Of a stretch of 64,000 bases of DNA, positions 24,883-37,189 are shown in pieces. Location: positions 683,829 to 747,828 of the forward strand of contig JXTB01000047.1 of the NCBI GenBank assembly GCA_002914805.1. Reading direction: 5' to 3'. Position 1 is the stretch's first letter. Every line of letters begins with the position of its first letter. The translations under genes and the position numbers were made by a program. This stretch comes from Parasponia andersonii. Its lineage: Eukaryota; Streptophyta; Magnoliopsida; Rosales; Cannabaceae. The notes under the pieces are model-generated. The model did not search any database. It saw only the letters and a list, made by a program, of their open reading frames with translations, and was not told the origin of the DNA.

Positions 24883-25457
24883 ATCTCCTACTTGAAGACT
24901 TGATTTCAATCATGTCTTTACACACGATTATTGTGAGAGTTTATCTCATAGTTTCTATTGCTAGCATTGTCTTTACTGATAATTATACTATACTATATGG
25001 GTACACCACTTAATTTTAAGAATTTCATTTCAACTGATGTCAAAAAATCTTACTAATAATTATGGTACTGACTATTGCATTTGGTATTTCCAGAAATCCA
25101 TCAGCCATCGACATTATTCGCCATGCACTCTATATTAATGCCAAACTAATATTGTGTGTAAACTTTTGAACTATGAATCCACCGCTAATTTTACATCCTC
25201 TTTCATAGCAGTATTAGTGATTAGCGGCATGCCATGAGGATGTACATCTTTTTATCACAGGACATGACTTTAGCCTTCATCATAGAAGAAAATATTAATA
25301 ATTTCATCAGACTTGGAGTATCTAGCCAAATCTTCTCCAATTTTCAAACAAATATTTTACGCGCCCAAACTTTCCGCACATTTAGTAGATGATATTCTTC
25401 TTCCATAGTTTCTTTGCTTTTTATCGACTATTAATGTTAAGCATTCAAATGGTATAT
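24883..25457 (-). other. Internal remnant next to the minus-strand LTR
   Basis: It starts with the polypurine tract of the LTR at 24349-24882 and would be the 3' internal end of that element. No protein motif is readable. It is cut by copia-1 at 25458. Confidence 0.4.
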
Positions 25458-27099
25458 TGTTAGAATAATATCCTATAAAGTAGTTGATTATTTAGATATT
25501 ATAAACAATATTTATTAGATTATTTACAATTTATTTGTTATTAATAAATTCCATGTTATGAATTTCTATTTCATTTATGTCCCATTGATATACATGTGAT
25601 GCATATGTTTATCTTACGCAAACATCTAAAAGATTCCAAGAAATGAACTGAGTAATAAAGAATTATTTATATGATGAGTTCAAATGTGGGAGACATTATA
25701 TTCTTTATTTTATTATGTCTAAATTAAATTATTCGTATTCTGCAGATTGAAGATGGAATACTTTACTATACTATAGAATATAGTGTTGTCTATTTAATTA
25801 ATGAAGTCTCTAATTATCGAAGTGAGTCTTCAGATAGAAACACTAGTGTGTTATAAGAAAGTTATAATAGCATCGAATAGGACCTAGTGAATTAGAATTT
25901 AAGGTTAAGTGCTGTAACTCAAATTTCTAATTTTACTAATCTAGCACTATTGTAGAAGACCTTAATCCTAGTGATTAATGGACTTATTTTCATGTGTTTT
26001 GTCTTTTTGAGTTACTAAAGTACTAGTTCCGATTTATGGTTCGAACTTCGGTATCTTGGAAGATAAAGTATATGAATGTATAGAACGCTTTTCATGATAG
26101 ACACCATGCATATGATGTCATTTTGAGTTTTTTCAAGTACTTGGATAATATAAATCAGGACTCCGGTATTCACTATGTGAATATGACTGTGTTGGTATAA
26201 GCAGATACAAACACCATAGTCAACTATTATCTATTAGATGAAAAATGACAACTCAAAAAGTAAATATATACTAGAGGGATAATACGATAATTTTATCCTA
26301 ATAGTATGGCATTATATTGGGGGTATGTCTATAAGTATAGTATATGCTAAATGGATCAAGCTAATTAATTTGTAATAAGCTTCATAGAAAAATAAATGAT
26401 ATTTAGTCTAAGAGTACAATATTGGGCCTATAGTAGTGTGCCCCAATATTAATGGACAAGACCCAATCATAATTAAGAGTTAATTATAATAGTGAGTATA
26501 TGTTTCATTGGAACTTAGGCTTTATGAATCTATCTGGTCCCCTATCTAGCTCAAATTAAAGCTCAATAATCATTTGATGATCAGATGAGTCCAACAAGCC
26601 CAATAAGCCCATTAGGGTTTATTAATCTCTCTATAGTTAAGAGAAAAGTTCTTTAGCAACTATGCACAAATGTTACACGTGAAACACCCTCTTGAGAAGA
26701 GAGTGTCACATGAAAAACAGAGAGAGAGAGCAGAGAAAATCAGCCACCACTAGGTATTCACTGTCCTTGGTGTTTTGGCCATCTCAAAGAAATCGGTTCG
26801 AGGAGATTGTCTTCTTGTTCATCTGCGGATCTCTTTGTTAGGAATCAAAAAGGTGACCACTCACCGAATCAATCAAATGACTTTCGAGAATAGACAGAAA
26901 GACAAGAAAGTTGTGGAGCGAATCCGAGTTTTGTTCTTGATTAGATCAAGAGTTAATTTATATTAGATCACGATCTGAAACGTTTTGTAAAAAGAAAAAT
27001 TTTAAATGACCAATTTCGCTATGTTTTCTTTATTTTACAAAACTATAGTACTCTTGAAAATAATTTTATGAAAATATTTTCCGGAAATTTATTCCAACA
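25458..27099 (+). repeat. 5' LTR of copia-1
   Basis: Starts TGTTAGAATAAT and ends TTCCAACA, 1642 bp. The end is fixed by the primer-binding site 12 bases further on. The stretch 25635-25870 recurs at 33557-33790. The left flank reads TATAT, but the matching target copy on the right is lost. Confidence 0.85.
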
Positions 27100-27111
27100 A
27101 ACACTAGCAAT

Positions 27112-27123
27112 TGGTACCAGAGC
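27112..27123 (+). other. Primer-binding site of copia-1
   Basis: TGGTACCAGAGC, one base away from the initiator tRNA-Met match TGGTATCAGAGC. Confidence 0.8.
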
Positions 27124-27474
27124 ATGGTTTTATTATTGATCTAGCATGTTTTACTCTTGTCTATTCTCTTTTTGATTAATTTTTTTGATTTCTGGAAAGG
27201 TTTTGTTTGTGTTTGGCCTTATTCATATTATGAGTATGCTCTAGTTTGTACGATGGTGAATAGATTCAATCAGTTTGAATGATTATTTGATCAGATATTG
27301 TAATGAGGAAATGATCATGTTTATTTTGATTTTTGTTTTCTAGCATGTTCTTGATTTCTATGTGTTCATGTTTTATGTTCTTGATAAAACTATGCATGAA
27401 AATATTTTGATCTTTAATTGTTTTTTAGAGTTTTATGAAAACTCTGTTTTCAATTTAAAAAAAAATGAAATGAT

Positions 27475-28040
27475 GGAGCGATGCATGACTAAGAGCCGTG
27501 CGCACCACCTGTGTGAGCCTCGCGGGTGTGACTTGCGCGTGGACTGCGCAGGCACGAGCATAGCCGCGTGGGTAAGGCGCCTCTGGCCATGCAGATGGGA
27601 TCCGCGCGTGGCCTATAGGCTGCCTCACCGCACAGGTTGCGTGGGTGCACCCCGCGCATGCAGCGCGGGCATGGCCCCGCTGGCCGCACAGAAGCGATCC
27701 GCACGTGGCCTGTGAGCGGTTAGCCCGTGCATGCCGCGCGGGATCACCCCGTGCATGGCACACGAGCACGGCCCTGCTGGCTGCACGAATATGATCTGCG
27801 CATGGCCAGTGGGCAGCCTCCTGCGCACTGGCTGCGCGGGTGGCCTCCTGTGCTGCGGTTCGGGGTGCCGCCTCGTACATTTAACATGCGAGAATTACGC
27901 GAGCCCGTTTCGTTTGGGAGTTGTCCTGAGTGAGGCCACGTAGCGTTATGCAAGCTTGTTGGCGCCCGATAGTTGTCCCGAGCATGGCCGCATACCGACT
28001 TCCCGTTTCGTCTATCGGCTTGTCCCGACACGTTTCGTAT
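27475..28040 (+). repeat. GC-rich repeated block in the copia-1 leader
   Basis: About 560 bases of very high GC in otherwise AT-rich DNA, rich in GCGCG, CATGCC and GGCC. The block is built of diverged repeats of roughly 100 bases, seen as recurring words such as GGCCCCGCTGG / GGCCCTGCTGG and CGCGTGGCCT / CGCACGTGGCCT. Open frames exist in at least four of the six frames, which is expected from GC-rich repeats with few stop codons and is not evidence of a gene. Confidence 0.75.
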
Positions 28041-29587
28041 TTTTGGCCATAATTTTAATTATTTTCATTTTAAAATTGATTTAATTTATCCATAGTTTTA
28101 TGAGAACTGATAGATTAAATTTTAAATTCAAAATTTTAAAATCCTTATTAAATTTGAATTTTCGAAATTTAAATTGATAGGATATTTTAATTTGAATTAT
28201 GGATATGATTGATATCCATAATATCTTAATTATTATTTGAATAATTAGAGATATTTTAAAATAGAAATTTCTAAAATTAGATATTATGAGATAATATCTT
28301 TTTAGTTTTAAATTCAAATTTTGAAAAACTGATTATATGATAGTTGGTAATCTATTTTTGAATTTTAAATTTGTTTAAATTCAAATTAGAGATATTGTAG
28401 GAGATTTTATTTGTAAAATCTTCTATCTTTTAAATTTCGAATTTTGTGAAGATTTTAAATTTAAATTTAAATCTAAATATCTTTTCAAATCTTCAAATTT
28501 GAATTTATGGTTGGTAGATATTTAATGAGATTAGATATTGATTTGAATTTTGAATTCAAATCTGACAGGATAAGAAAATGAGAGATATTTAAGGAAATTA
28601 AATTCAAATTAAGATTTCAAAAGTTGAAATTTAAATTTAAGATATTTAAGGAGATTTAATTAGTTAAATCTTTTATTTAAACTGATTAGATTTTTTTGAA
28701 AATCTTTTCTAATTTAAATTTTAAATATTATCTTTCATATTTAAATATTTAACATCATCTTATCAATTAGAATTATTTAAATGTTAAATAATTTTAAATT
28801 ACCGAAAATTAATAAATCATTAATAATTAATTATTTATCTGCTTACTACTTTGGTATTATTAGGACAATGTTGCATGCATACCTAATAATTAAGTATTAT
28901 TACATGATCTTTAGTAACATGCCATATAAAAAATTAGAGCTACTCTCATGTAAATATGAACATACTTATATAACAGATTTTAGGTTATTAAGTTAGTTAG
29001 ATAACTGGATAAAATCTATGAATCCCTTATTATAAAATCTTGAGTAAGAGAAGGTATGTGATGCCTATGGTCTCTATTATTGGTTCGTTATATATTAGGA
29101 TGAGCCTTGCCTCAGAATCTTGCTGAGCTCCTGTAGGAGGGTTTTTCGTCCGGGTAATACTGGAAATGAGTTTCTAAGGATAAAATACTAGGTAGACTAT
29201 ATGAGGCTGATCGCCCTTAGGAAACGGTCTTATATAGAAAGCTTAGTTACCAAAACAATGGTTAAACACTCAACTCGAAACATTAATATCCTCCTGTAGG
29301 AGTTCTTATTAGTCGATTAGAGGACAAACGAGAATGACAGTTAGAAATACGGGATAAGAGTTATCTGTCTATTTACTAATTGAAATTATTTCAATTTGAC
29401 TTGCTGATTGTATGACTTCCTGTAGAAGGTTTGTAATCAGTGGTAAGTTAAATTGCCAAGAATATAAGTGATAGTCTTAGGAATACTTCACTTGCATATT
29501 GTATGATTAATACTTTATATTAATTATTCAAAACATGATATATGATGTTTGCTTATACATGGAATATTTATTTATTTTTCAGTAGAT
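28041..29587 (+). other. Leader of copia-1 between GC-rich block and gag
   Basis: AT-rich, first with repeated AAATTCAAATTT-type words (28080-28760), then a segment matching the copia-2 leader (29040-29540 versus about 43440-43960). No coding frame recognised. Confidence 0.55.
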
Positions 29588-32500
29588 ATGGCACTTAATC
29601 CTTTATCCACTTTATTCACACAAAATAAGCTAGACGGTGAAATCCATGTAGACTGGAAACGTAATCTAGACATAGTATTTACTGTTGACAAATATAAGTG
29701 GGTTCTCACCACTCCATGTCCTGCTCAGCCAATTGAGGAATCCACCAACGATGAAAGAAACTTATATGATAAGTGGAAGCAATCTGACGAGATGGCTAAG
29801 TGTTATATACTTAGCTCAATGAGCAATATATTGTAACAACAACATCGTGGGATGGATACTGCTGCTGATATGATGCTGAGTGTTGACGAAATGTTCACCA
29901 GTCTCGGTTATCAAGCTAGAAATGAGGCTATAAGTACATTTATGAATCTTCATCAAAAGAAGAGTACTCTAGTTCAGGAACATATGAAAGTCATTGCATA
30001 CCTTAATGAACTAGAAATCCTTGGAGCTGAAATTGATTGTGACACCCAAATTAACATGGTTTTGAACACATTATCAGACACCTTCAATCAATTTAAGATT
30101 GATCATGAGATTCGCCAGAAAGATTATACTCTTACTAGCCTGATGAAAGATGTGCAAATTACTGAGAATATTCTTAAGGAGAATAAGTTAGAGTTAGCTG
30201 AGGCTAATGTAGCTCAAGCTAGTTCTTCTAAACCTAAGTCGAAAGGCAAAGGTAAGAGGAAGAAAAAGACTCCTGCTTCTCTTGCTCCAAAGAAAAAGAA
30301 GACTAAGAAAGATGTCAAACCTAAGGGAAAATGTTTCTACTGCGGTGAGGATGGACATTGGAAGAGGAACTGTGAAACTTACCTAGCCCTTAAAAAGAAG
30401 AAGGACAACAGCAAGGACAAACAAAGTAATGACAATTTGTTATTCATTGAGACTTGTTACATGGTTGATTCTATAGATTCTTGGATCGTAGATTCGGGAG
30501 CCACTAACCATGTTTGTAATACTTTGTAGGGGTTCAAGAAAACTAGGAAGTTCATTAGTGAAGAGTTCACGCTGCGATTGGGAGATGACTCAATAGTTGA
30601 AGCTCGTGCAATGGGAGATGTTATTTTGAATTTCGATGATTTTAGGTTTTTAGAAATGAAGAATTGTTATTATATTCTGGTGTTTAAATGGAATTTGATT
30701 TCTGTTTCCTGTTTGATGAGACAAGGTTATTCTTTTCATTTTGACAATAAAGTTTCTATTAGAAAGAATAAAAATCTTATTTGCATTGGTACTCATAGGA
30801 GTAATCTTTTCTTTATTCAACCTAAAAGTATCTCATTACACAATCTTGAAAATGTTTTTGAACATGTAGAATCTAAACATAAGAAAGTGAAAGTGAGAAT
30901 TAATGATGAAACTTATCTCTGGTATTTGAGACTCGGTCATATTAATCTAAACAAAATTCAAAGGTTAGTCAATGATGGACCTCTAAGTTCGTTAGAAGTC
31001 AAATCATTACCAACTTGTGAATCCTGTCTGGAAGCTAAAATGACTAAAAGACTATTTACTAGAAAAAATCTCAGAGTTCAAGAATATCTTGAGTTAGTAC
31101 ACACTGATGTTTGTAGGCCCTTGAATATTCAAGCACGAGGAGGATTTGAATACTTCATTACATTTACGGATGATTATTCTAGATTTGGTTATGTTTACCT
31201 AATGCAAAGCAAATCGGATTCTTTTGAAAAGTTTAGAGAATTCAAAGCGGAAACTGAAAAGCAGTTAGAAAAGAACATAAAGACCCTTCGATCTAATCGA
31301 GGTAGTGAATACCTCTGTGGGGAATTCTCTGAATTTCTCACAGACAATGGGATCCTTTCCCAACTCACAACACCTGGTATGTCTCAACTAAATAGTGTTG
31401 CTAAAAGAATAAATAGGACACTTTTGGATATGGTTAGGTCGATGCTCAGTTATTCACAATTACCCGCTTCTTTTTGGGGTTATGCCTTAGAAACTACTAT
31501 GTACCTGCTGAATAGAGTTCCTTCTAAGTCAGTACCTAAGACTCCATTTAAACTATGGAAAGGACATAAACCTAGTTTGCATCATATCCATATTTGGGGT
31601 TGTCCAGCATACGTGTTGAAAGGAAAAATGACTAAGTTGGAATCATGATCTGAATTATGTCTATTTGTGGGTTACCCAAAAGGAACTAGAGGGTATTATT
31701 TCTAAAGTACTGAATAAAAGAAAGTGTTTATGAGTGTAAATGCTACTTTTTTGGAAGAAAACTATATGAAAGATTTCAAGCCCAAAAGTAAGTTAGTTCT
31801 AGAAGAATTAACTGATGATGTTATTAGCCCATCTCTAAAAGATAAGATAGAGAAAGCAATTAGAAAAGATGAATCACTTGAAGCTCAACAAACATCGGAT
31901 CCTCGTTGTAGTGGGAGAGTTGTGAGACAACCTGAAAGATACTTGGGAATAGGAGAATCTTATGACCAAGAATTTGATCCTTACACCTACAATGGGGTAA
32001 TGAATGATATTGATAAAGATCTCTGACAAAAGGAAATAGAATCTGAAATAGAGTCCATATACTCTAATAAAGTCTGGAAACTTGTAGATCCACCTAAAGG
32101 GATAAAACCCATTGGGTGTAAGTGGGTCTATAAGAGAAAGAAAGGAATAGACGGGAAAGTAGAGACTTTCAAGGCAAGGTTAGTTGCAAATGGTTATACA
32201 TAAAAGGAAGATATTAACTATGAAAAAACCTTCTCTCCTATAGCTATGATCAAGTCTATTCGCATACTTTTATCCATCGTTGCATCTCTTGATTATTGGA
32301 TATGGCAAATGGACATCAAGACTGCATTTATGAATGGTAATCTTGACGAACGTATCTATATGATACAACCAGAGGGATTCATTGAAAATGGCCAAGAAAG
32401 AAAAGTTTGTGAACTTAAGAGATCTATTTATGGACTCAAGCAATCATCTAGATCATGGAACATAAGATTTGATGATGCAATTAAGTCTTATGGTTTTGAA

Positions 32501-33553
32501 CGAAATATAGATGTGCCTTGTGTCTATAAAAGAATTTAGGATAATAAAGTGATTTTTCTGATATTGTATGTTGATAATATTCTAATAATTGGGAATGATA
32601 TTGGATCATTATTATCAGTGAAAATCTGGTTAGCATAACAGTTTGATATGAAAAACTTAGGTGAAGCTTGCTATGTTCTAGGAATACAAATTCTACGAGA
32701 CATAAAATATAAACGCATAACTTTATCACAAGCTTTATATATAAACAAAATATTGGTAAGGTTTGCAATGCAGAATTCCAAGAAAGGTTTAACACCCTTT
32801 TGTAAAGGAATTACTCTGTCTAATGAGAATTTTCCTAAGACAAAAAAAGAGAAAGAACAGATGAGAAATATTCCTTATGCCTCGACAGTGGAAAAACTCA
32901 TGTATGCCATCCTTTGCACAAGACAAGATATTTGCTATACTGTTGGGATTGTAAGTCGTTACCAATTCAATCCAGGACCTAAACATTGGGGTACAGTCAA
33001 GCATATTCTAAAGTATCTTCGGAGAACTAGAAATCATATGCTTGTATATTCTGGAGAAGATCTAAAACCTATTAGATATACTGATTCAGATTTTCAATCT
33101 AATAAAGACTCTAGAAGATCAACCTCTAGTTCAATCTTTACCCTTGGTAGTAGAGCCATTATATGGAGGAGTATCAAGCAATCTTGTGTTGTGGATTCAA
33201 CCATGGAGGCTGAATATGTGGCAGCATCTGAAGCAGCTAAAGAGGCGGTCTAGCTTCGTAATTTCCTTATGGATCTCGAGATAGTACCTAGAGCACAGCA
33301 ATCTATGATACTCTACTATGATAGCAATAGAGCAGTTACTAACTCTAGAGAGCCTAGAAACTACAAGAAGGGAAAACATATAGAGAGGAAATATCATGTA
33401 CTCAGAAAAATTGTTCAAAGAAGAGACGTGATAGTGAGTAAGATAGCGTCTGTAGAGAACCTTCCTGATCCTTTTACCGAATCTTTGGTTACCAAAGTAT
33501 TTGAGGACCACCTAAAAAGAATGGGACTACATGATATGTCACATCTGCTTTAA
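29588..33553 (+). pseudogene. copia-1 gag-pol remnant
   Basis: Starts at ATG 29588 (MALNPLSTLF) and ends at TAA 33553. All segments stay in one frame, but about nine stops interrupt it (29836, 30529, 31648, about 31706, 32026, 32204, 32539, 32639, 33253). Gag has a CCHC knuckle (CFYCGEDGHWKRNC) near 30333-30374. Protease has DSGATNH near 30495. Integrase has the HHCC-type finger (ending CESC) near 30950-31030, and its usual catalytic SDRGGEY reads SNRGSEY near 31295. RT spans about 32090-32640, and its catalytic YVDD reads YVDN near 32565. RNase H lies at about 33060-33300 with EAEYVAA. Catalytic Asp to Asn changes in both integrase and RT would abolish activity. Confidence 0.9.
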
Positions 33554-33556
33554 AGG

Positions 33557-33790
33557 CCAAGACATGAAATGAGTAATAATGAATTATTTGTATGATGAGT
33601 TCATATGTGGGAGAAATTATATTATTTATTTCATTATGTCTAAATTAAATTGTACGCATTCTATATATTGAAAATGAAATACTTTACTATGCCATAGAAT
33701 GTAATGTTTTCTATTTAATTAATGAAGTCTCTAATTATCGAAGTGAGTCTTCGGATAGAAACACTAGTGTGTTATAAGAAAGTTATAATA
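33557..33790 (+). repeat. 3' LTR fragment of copia-1
   Basis: Matches 25635-25870 of the 5' LTR closely, for example AATGAAGTCTCTAATTATCG and ACACTAGTGTGTTATAAG. The first ~180 bases, the polypurine tract and everything beyond about base 410 of the LTR are missing. The left junction falls at a shared CCAAG. Confidence 0.8.
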
Positions 33791-34668
33791 AAGAGAGCAA
33801 TTGGAGGCCAAATTGGAAGAGAAGGCTCGCAATTATTCTCAATCATTCTGACTCTGTGAAACTCTCATTTGTTTTATTTTTATTTTTATTTTTTCATTAT
33901 GTTGCAAATTTTTATTTTTAGTTATGTTATTTTAGTTATGAACTAATTTAATTTTTCTAGAATTACAATGGAATCTCTATATGTAGTTTGAATTATGATA
34001 TTTTCTCTTTGATTTTGCGATTTTAATTTATGAATTGTTTATTTTATCTTGTCCTTAATGCTTTTGAGTGCTTGATCACCACTTAAATTGATATTGGTAA
34101 TTTGTATGAACTTGGAAAAGGGATTTCAGATTTAGACCTAGATAGAATAACACATGATCATGATTAGATGAGTTTATATAGGATATGAATATACCTATAT
34201 AACATGTGCAATCATTGAAAGACCTTACTCTTAATGAATATTTTCTTAATCTAATTCACATAGGAATATAGAGAGTAAATTAGAGGAGATATTTCTACAT
34301 GACTATCAGAAGAGGCTTGTAGATACATTAGGGATCTTGATGGGCAATTCGCATTAAATAGTAATTCAAAGTGAGTAACTGGTGATTCAGGCATACATAG
34401 AGTGAAAATTGTAATCCTAGATTTATTTTTTTTGGTGATTTGATAAATTACTTGCACTCTTTAGTTTTGTTTTATTTATTTTCTTATTTTCTTTTAGTTT
34501 AAATTTTTAGTTTTATAATTTTTAAATTGATTATTTGGATAAATTGATAACTAGTGTAGGTTAGTACTTAACAAGTTATATCAATTTCTCTATGGGAACG
34601 ATATCTTTATTTATCATTTTATTATTTGTTTGATACGTGCACTTGCATATAAAAATCCATAACAATGA
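33791..34668 (+). mobile_element. LTR-like fragment of a gypsy-type element
   Basis: Shares order and words with the reverse complement of about 61480-62350: CTTAATG..TGCTTGATCA, then GAACTTGGAAAAGGGATTT..GATTTAGA, then GATAAATTG..AACTAGT, then a GATACGTGCACTTGCATA-type end finishing in CATAACA. This is an LTR tail of a large gypsy element (Athila/Ogre-like by general appearance). The left boundary is uncertain. Confidence 0.5.
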
Positions 34669-36345
34669 GACCTTAAGGAAGAAAAAGAAAGCGAAATTGG
34701 TAACACTCTTACTCTTCTTTACGATTTAAAATTCAACTATGCTCATCCTAAAGATCAAATTCTAGGTGACCCCTTACAAGGAGTCAAGACTAATGCATCA
34801 CTTAGAAATATTTATAATAACATGACTTTTATCTCTCAAATTGAACCAAAAAGTTTTAAAGATGTCAAAAATGATAAATCATAGATTTTAGCCATGCAAG
34901 AAGAATTAAATCAATTTGAAAGAAGTGATGTATGAGAATTAGCTCCAAGACCTAAGGATCAATTGATTATTAGGACTAAATGAGCCTTTAGAAACAAGGT
35001 AGATGAGCATGGGGCGATTGTGAGAAATAAAACTAGACTAGTAGCTCAAGGTTTCAATCAAGTAGAAGATATCGATTATGAAGAAATATTCACACCCGTA
35101 GCAAGATTAGAATCTATAAGGATACTCTTAGCATTTTCTTATCATAAAAATTTCATCCTATACCAAATGGGTGTTAAGAGTATATTTCTAAATAGATACA
35201 TTTTAGAAGAAGTCTATGTAGCCCAACCCCATAGTTTTTAAATCATAAGTATTTGAATCCTATTTTTAAAGTGAAAAAGACTCTTTATGGTCTAAAGCAA
35301 GCTCCTAGAGCTTGGTATAATATATTGAGAAAATTTCTAATTTTAAATGGTTTTTCAATGGAAAAAGTGGATACTACTCTTTTTATAAAAAGAAAAAGGG
35401 GAGAAATGATTTTAGTTCAATTTATGTTGATGATATTATATTTGGTGCTACTAATGATTCTCTAAGCAAAGAATTTTCTAAGTGCATGCATCATGAGTTT
35501 GAGATGAGCATAGAACTCAATTTCTTCCTTGGATTTCAAATCAAACAAAGCAAAGAAGGAAATTCTAAGTGGCATGAAGGATATGCTAAAGAAATTCGAT
35601 ATAGAGAACTCCAAGTCAATGAGAATACCTATGAGCTCTTCAATCAAATATGATAAAGACAAAAATAGTAAAGCAGTGGATATCACTAAGTGTCGAGATA
35701 TGAACAACTCACTTCTTTACTTAATAGCTAGTAGACCAGATATAATGTGTAGTATTCATCTATATGCTAGATTTCAATCCAATTTTAAGGAATCATATCT
35801 TAGTGCAATAAAATGTATTTTAAAATACTTGCATGACACTATAAATCTAGGACTGTGATATCTAAAAGGCACACATTTTAACATTACAAGTTTTTCGGAT
35901 GCGGACTTTGCCAGTTGTCGAACTGACCACAAGAGTACTAGTGGCACTTGTCATTTTTTCGGTTATTCTCTTATGTCATGTTTTAGTAAGAAATAAAATT
36001 ATGTTGCTCTTTCTACTACTGAAGCTGAATATATCTCTACTGGTAGTTGTTGTGCTTAAATTATTTGGATAAAATAAACTCTAATGGATTTTGGAATGTA
36101 TTATGATCATGTACCTATTAAATGTGATAATACTAGTACTATAAATTTGTCCAAAAATCCATTGTTCCATTCACGTGCTAAGTATATTGATATTAGACAT
36201 TATTTTCTTCGTGAAAAAGTGACATTGTACTTGAGTTTTATGCACTGAAAAATAGCTAGCTAATTTTTTCACCAAACCTTTTAACGAGGATCGTTTTTGC
36301 ATGATTTCTAGAGAACTTGGCATGATTGATCATAATGAGTTTCAT
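34669..36345 (+). pseudogene. SIRE-like copia RT-RNase H fragment
   Basis: Broken reading frames encode copia RT starting near 34970 with VDEHGAIVRNKTRLVAQGF. KKTLYGLKQAPRAWY follows near 35275. An intact IYVDDIIFGAT lies near 35425 in a shifted frame. RNase H parts follow (SDADFAS near 35895, TEAEYIS near 36020 and AKYIDIRH near 36180). The RIVRNK/FIYVDDIIFGAT style is that of SIRE/Maximus copia elements. Multiple stops and at least two frameshifts occur, plus an apparent internal deletion near 35560. No LTR or gag is attached. Confidence 0.8.
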
Positions 36346-36663
36346 TAATTCTTTATAAAGTTGAAAATTGCTTGATTTGTTGCATATATTCACTAAGTTG
36401 TTAATTTATAAACGTTTTTCATGATTGGTTGTATCATCTTGTTGTTTTAAAATGTTTTTAACTAAATAAACTACAGAAACAGAGTTTTTGGAAGATAGAA
36501 AATTTTTTTAGTCTACCAAAAGACTGTCTCAGAAAGGACAGTCTCTCTGCCAGAATTAGTAGACTACCGAAAACATGCTAAATCATGTACAAAGAAGTGA
36601 TTTCTTACATTGTCTATGTAAGCTATGCTTTAGTTTTGACGAGACAAAGTTGTTTGGTTTTAG
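36346..36663 (+). other. SIRE-like tail upstream of the nuclease exon
   Basis: No coding frame. TCTACCAAAAGACTGTCTC and GACTACCGAAAAC words at about 36510-36575 resemble those at 60070-60180, suggesting a piece of the same LTR family. It ends at the acceptor AG of the first visible nuclease exon. Confidence 0.4.
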
Positions 36664-36996
36664 GGTTATCTGAGTGAAGAAGTTCAAGCTGCAGTGCAGC
36701 AATTGCTTCTTGCTTTAGCTGATAGGAGTCTCGCATCAGTTTGCTCTTGGCCTGACGACGTTGGTAAAAAGTTACGATGGAGCACTGCTTTACACTATTC
36801 TAATACACCAGATTCTGCGTGTAACTATGACTACGACGCTGAGTATCCAGCTTTTTTATGTTAAACAATGCTAATAAAAATTCTTAAATTTGAGTGTTTT
36901 GTAATTTAAATCTTGAAGTTTAAATTCTACAAAATAATTATTTAAGATTAAGAATTTTTGAAAATTAATACTCTAAACTGATTTTTTGATCAATTT

Positions 36997-37017
36997 TNAT
37001 ATATATATATATATATT
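36997..37017. repeat. AT microsatellite at a single N
   Basis: One N at 36997 is followed by about 20 bases of alternating AT, a likely assembly stop. Confidence 0.8.
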
Positions 37018-37165
37018 TTGCAGTTATCGCTATTGTTTAGCAGTTTTTTATTTTTAAAAGTGCGAAATGGTCCGTGAAGATCGTCACAACATTTGTTAGA
37101 GAAAGTACTTTCTCTTCACTTTTTCTATTTAAAAAAAATAAGAAAAATACAAAGAGTAACGCCGC

Positions 37166-37189
37166 GACTTGCTAGATATCTAGCAAGTC
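37166..37189. repeat. 24-bp perfect palindrome
   Basis: GACTTGCTAGAT is followed directly by its reverse complement ATCTAGCAAGTC with no spacer. It lies within the first large intron of the nuclease pseudogene. Function unknown. Confidence 0.9.

Larger units (their letters stand above)
25458..33790 (+). mobile_element. Ty1/copia element copia-1, decayed
   Basis: 5' LTR, primer-binding site, long leader, a gag-pol body in copia order (gag, protease, integrase, RT, RNase H) and a remnant of the 3' LTR. It is related to copia-2 at 40980 in both protein and leader: both have bulge words like TCCTGTAGGAGG or TCCTACGGAGG before gag. It has premature stops but keeps a single frame. The 3' LTR has lost both ends. 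Confidence 0.9.

Noticed and set aside
27112..27123. tRNA-Met-like sequence as a tRNA gene
   Set aside because: Only the 12-base primer-binding complement is present; there is no cloverleaf. The same holds at 15198 and 42286.
27362..28031. Several overlapping open frames on both strands as possible Ala/Arg-rich genes
   Set aside because: They come from a GC-rich repeated block with few stop codons. Frames are open in many phases at once and no domain is visible.
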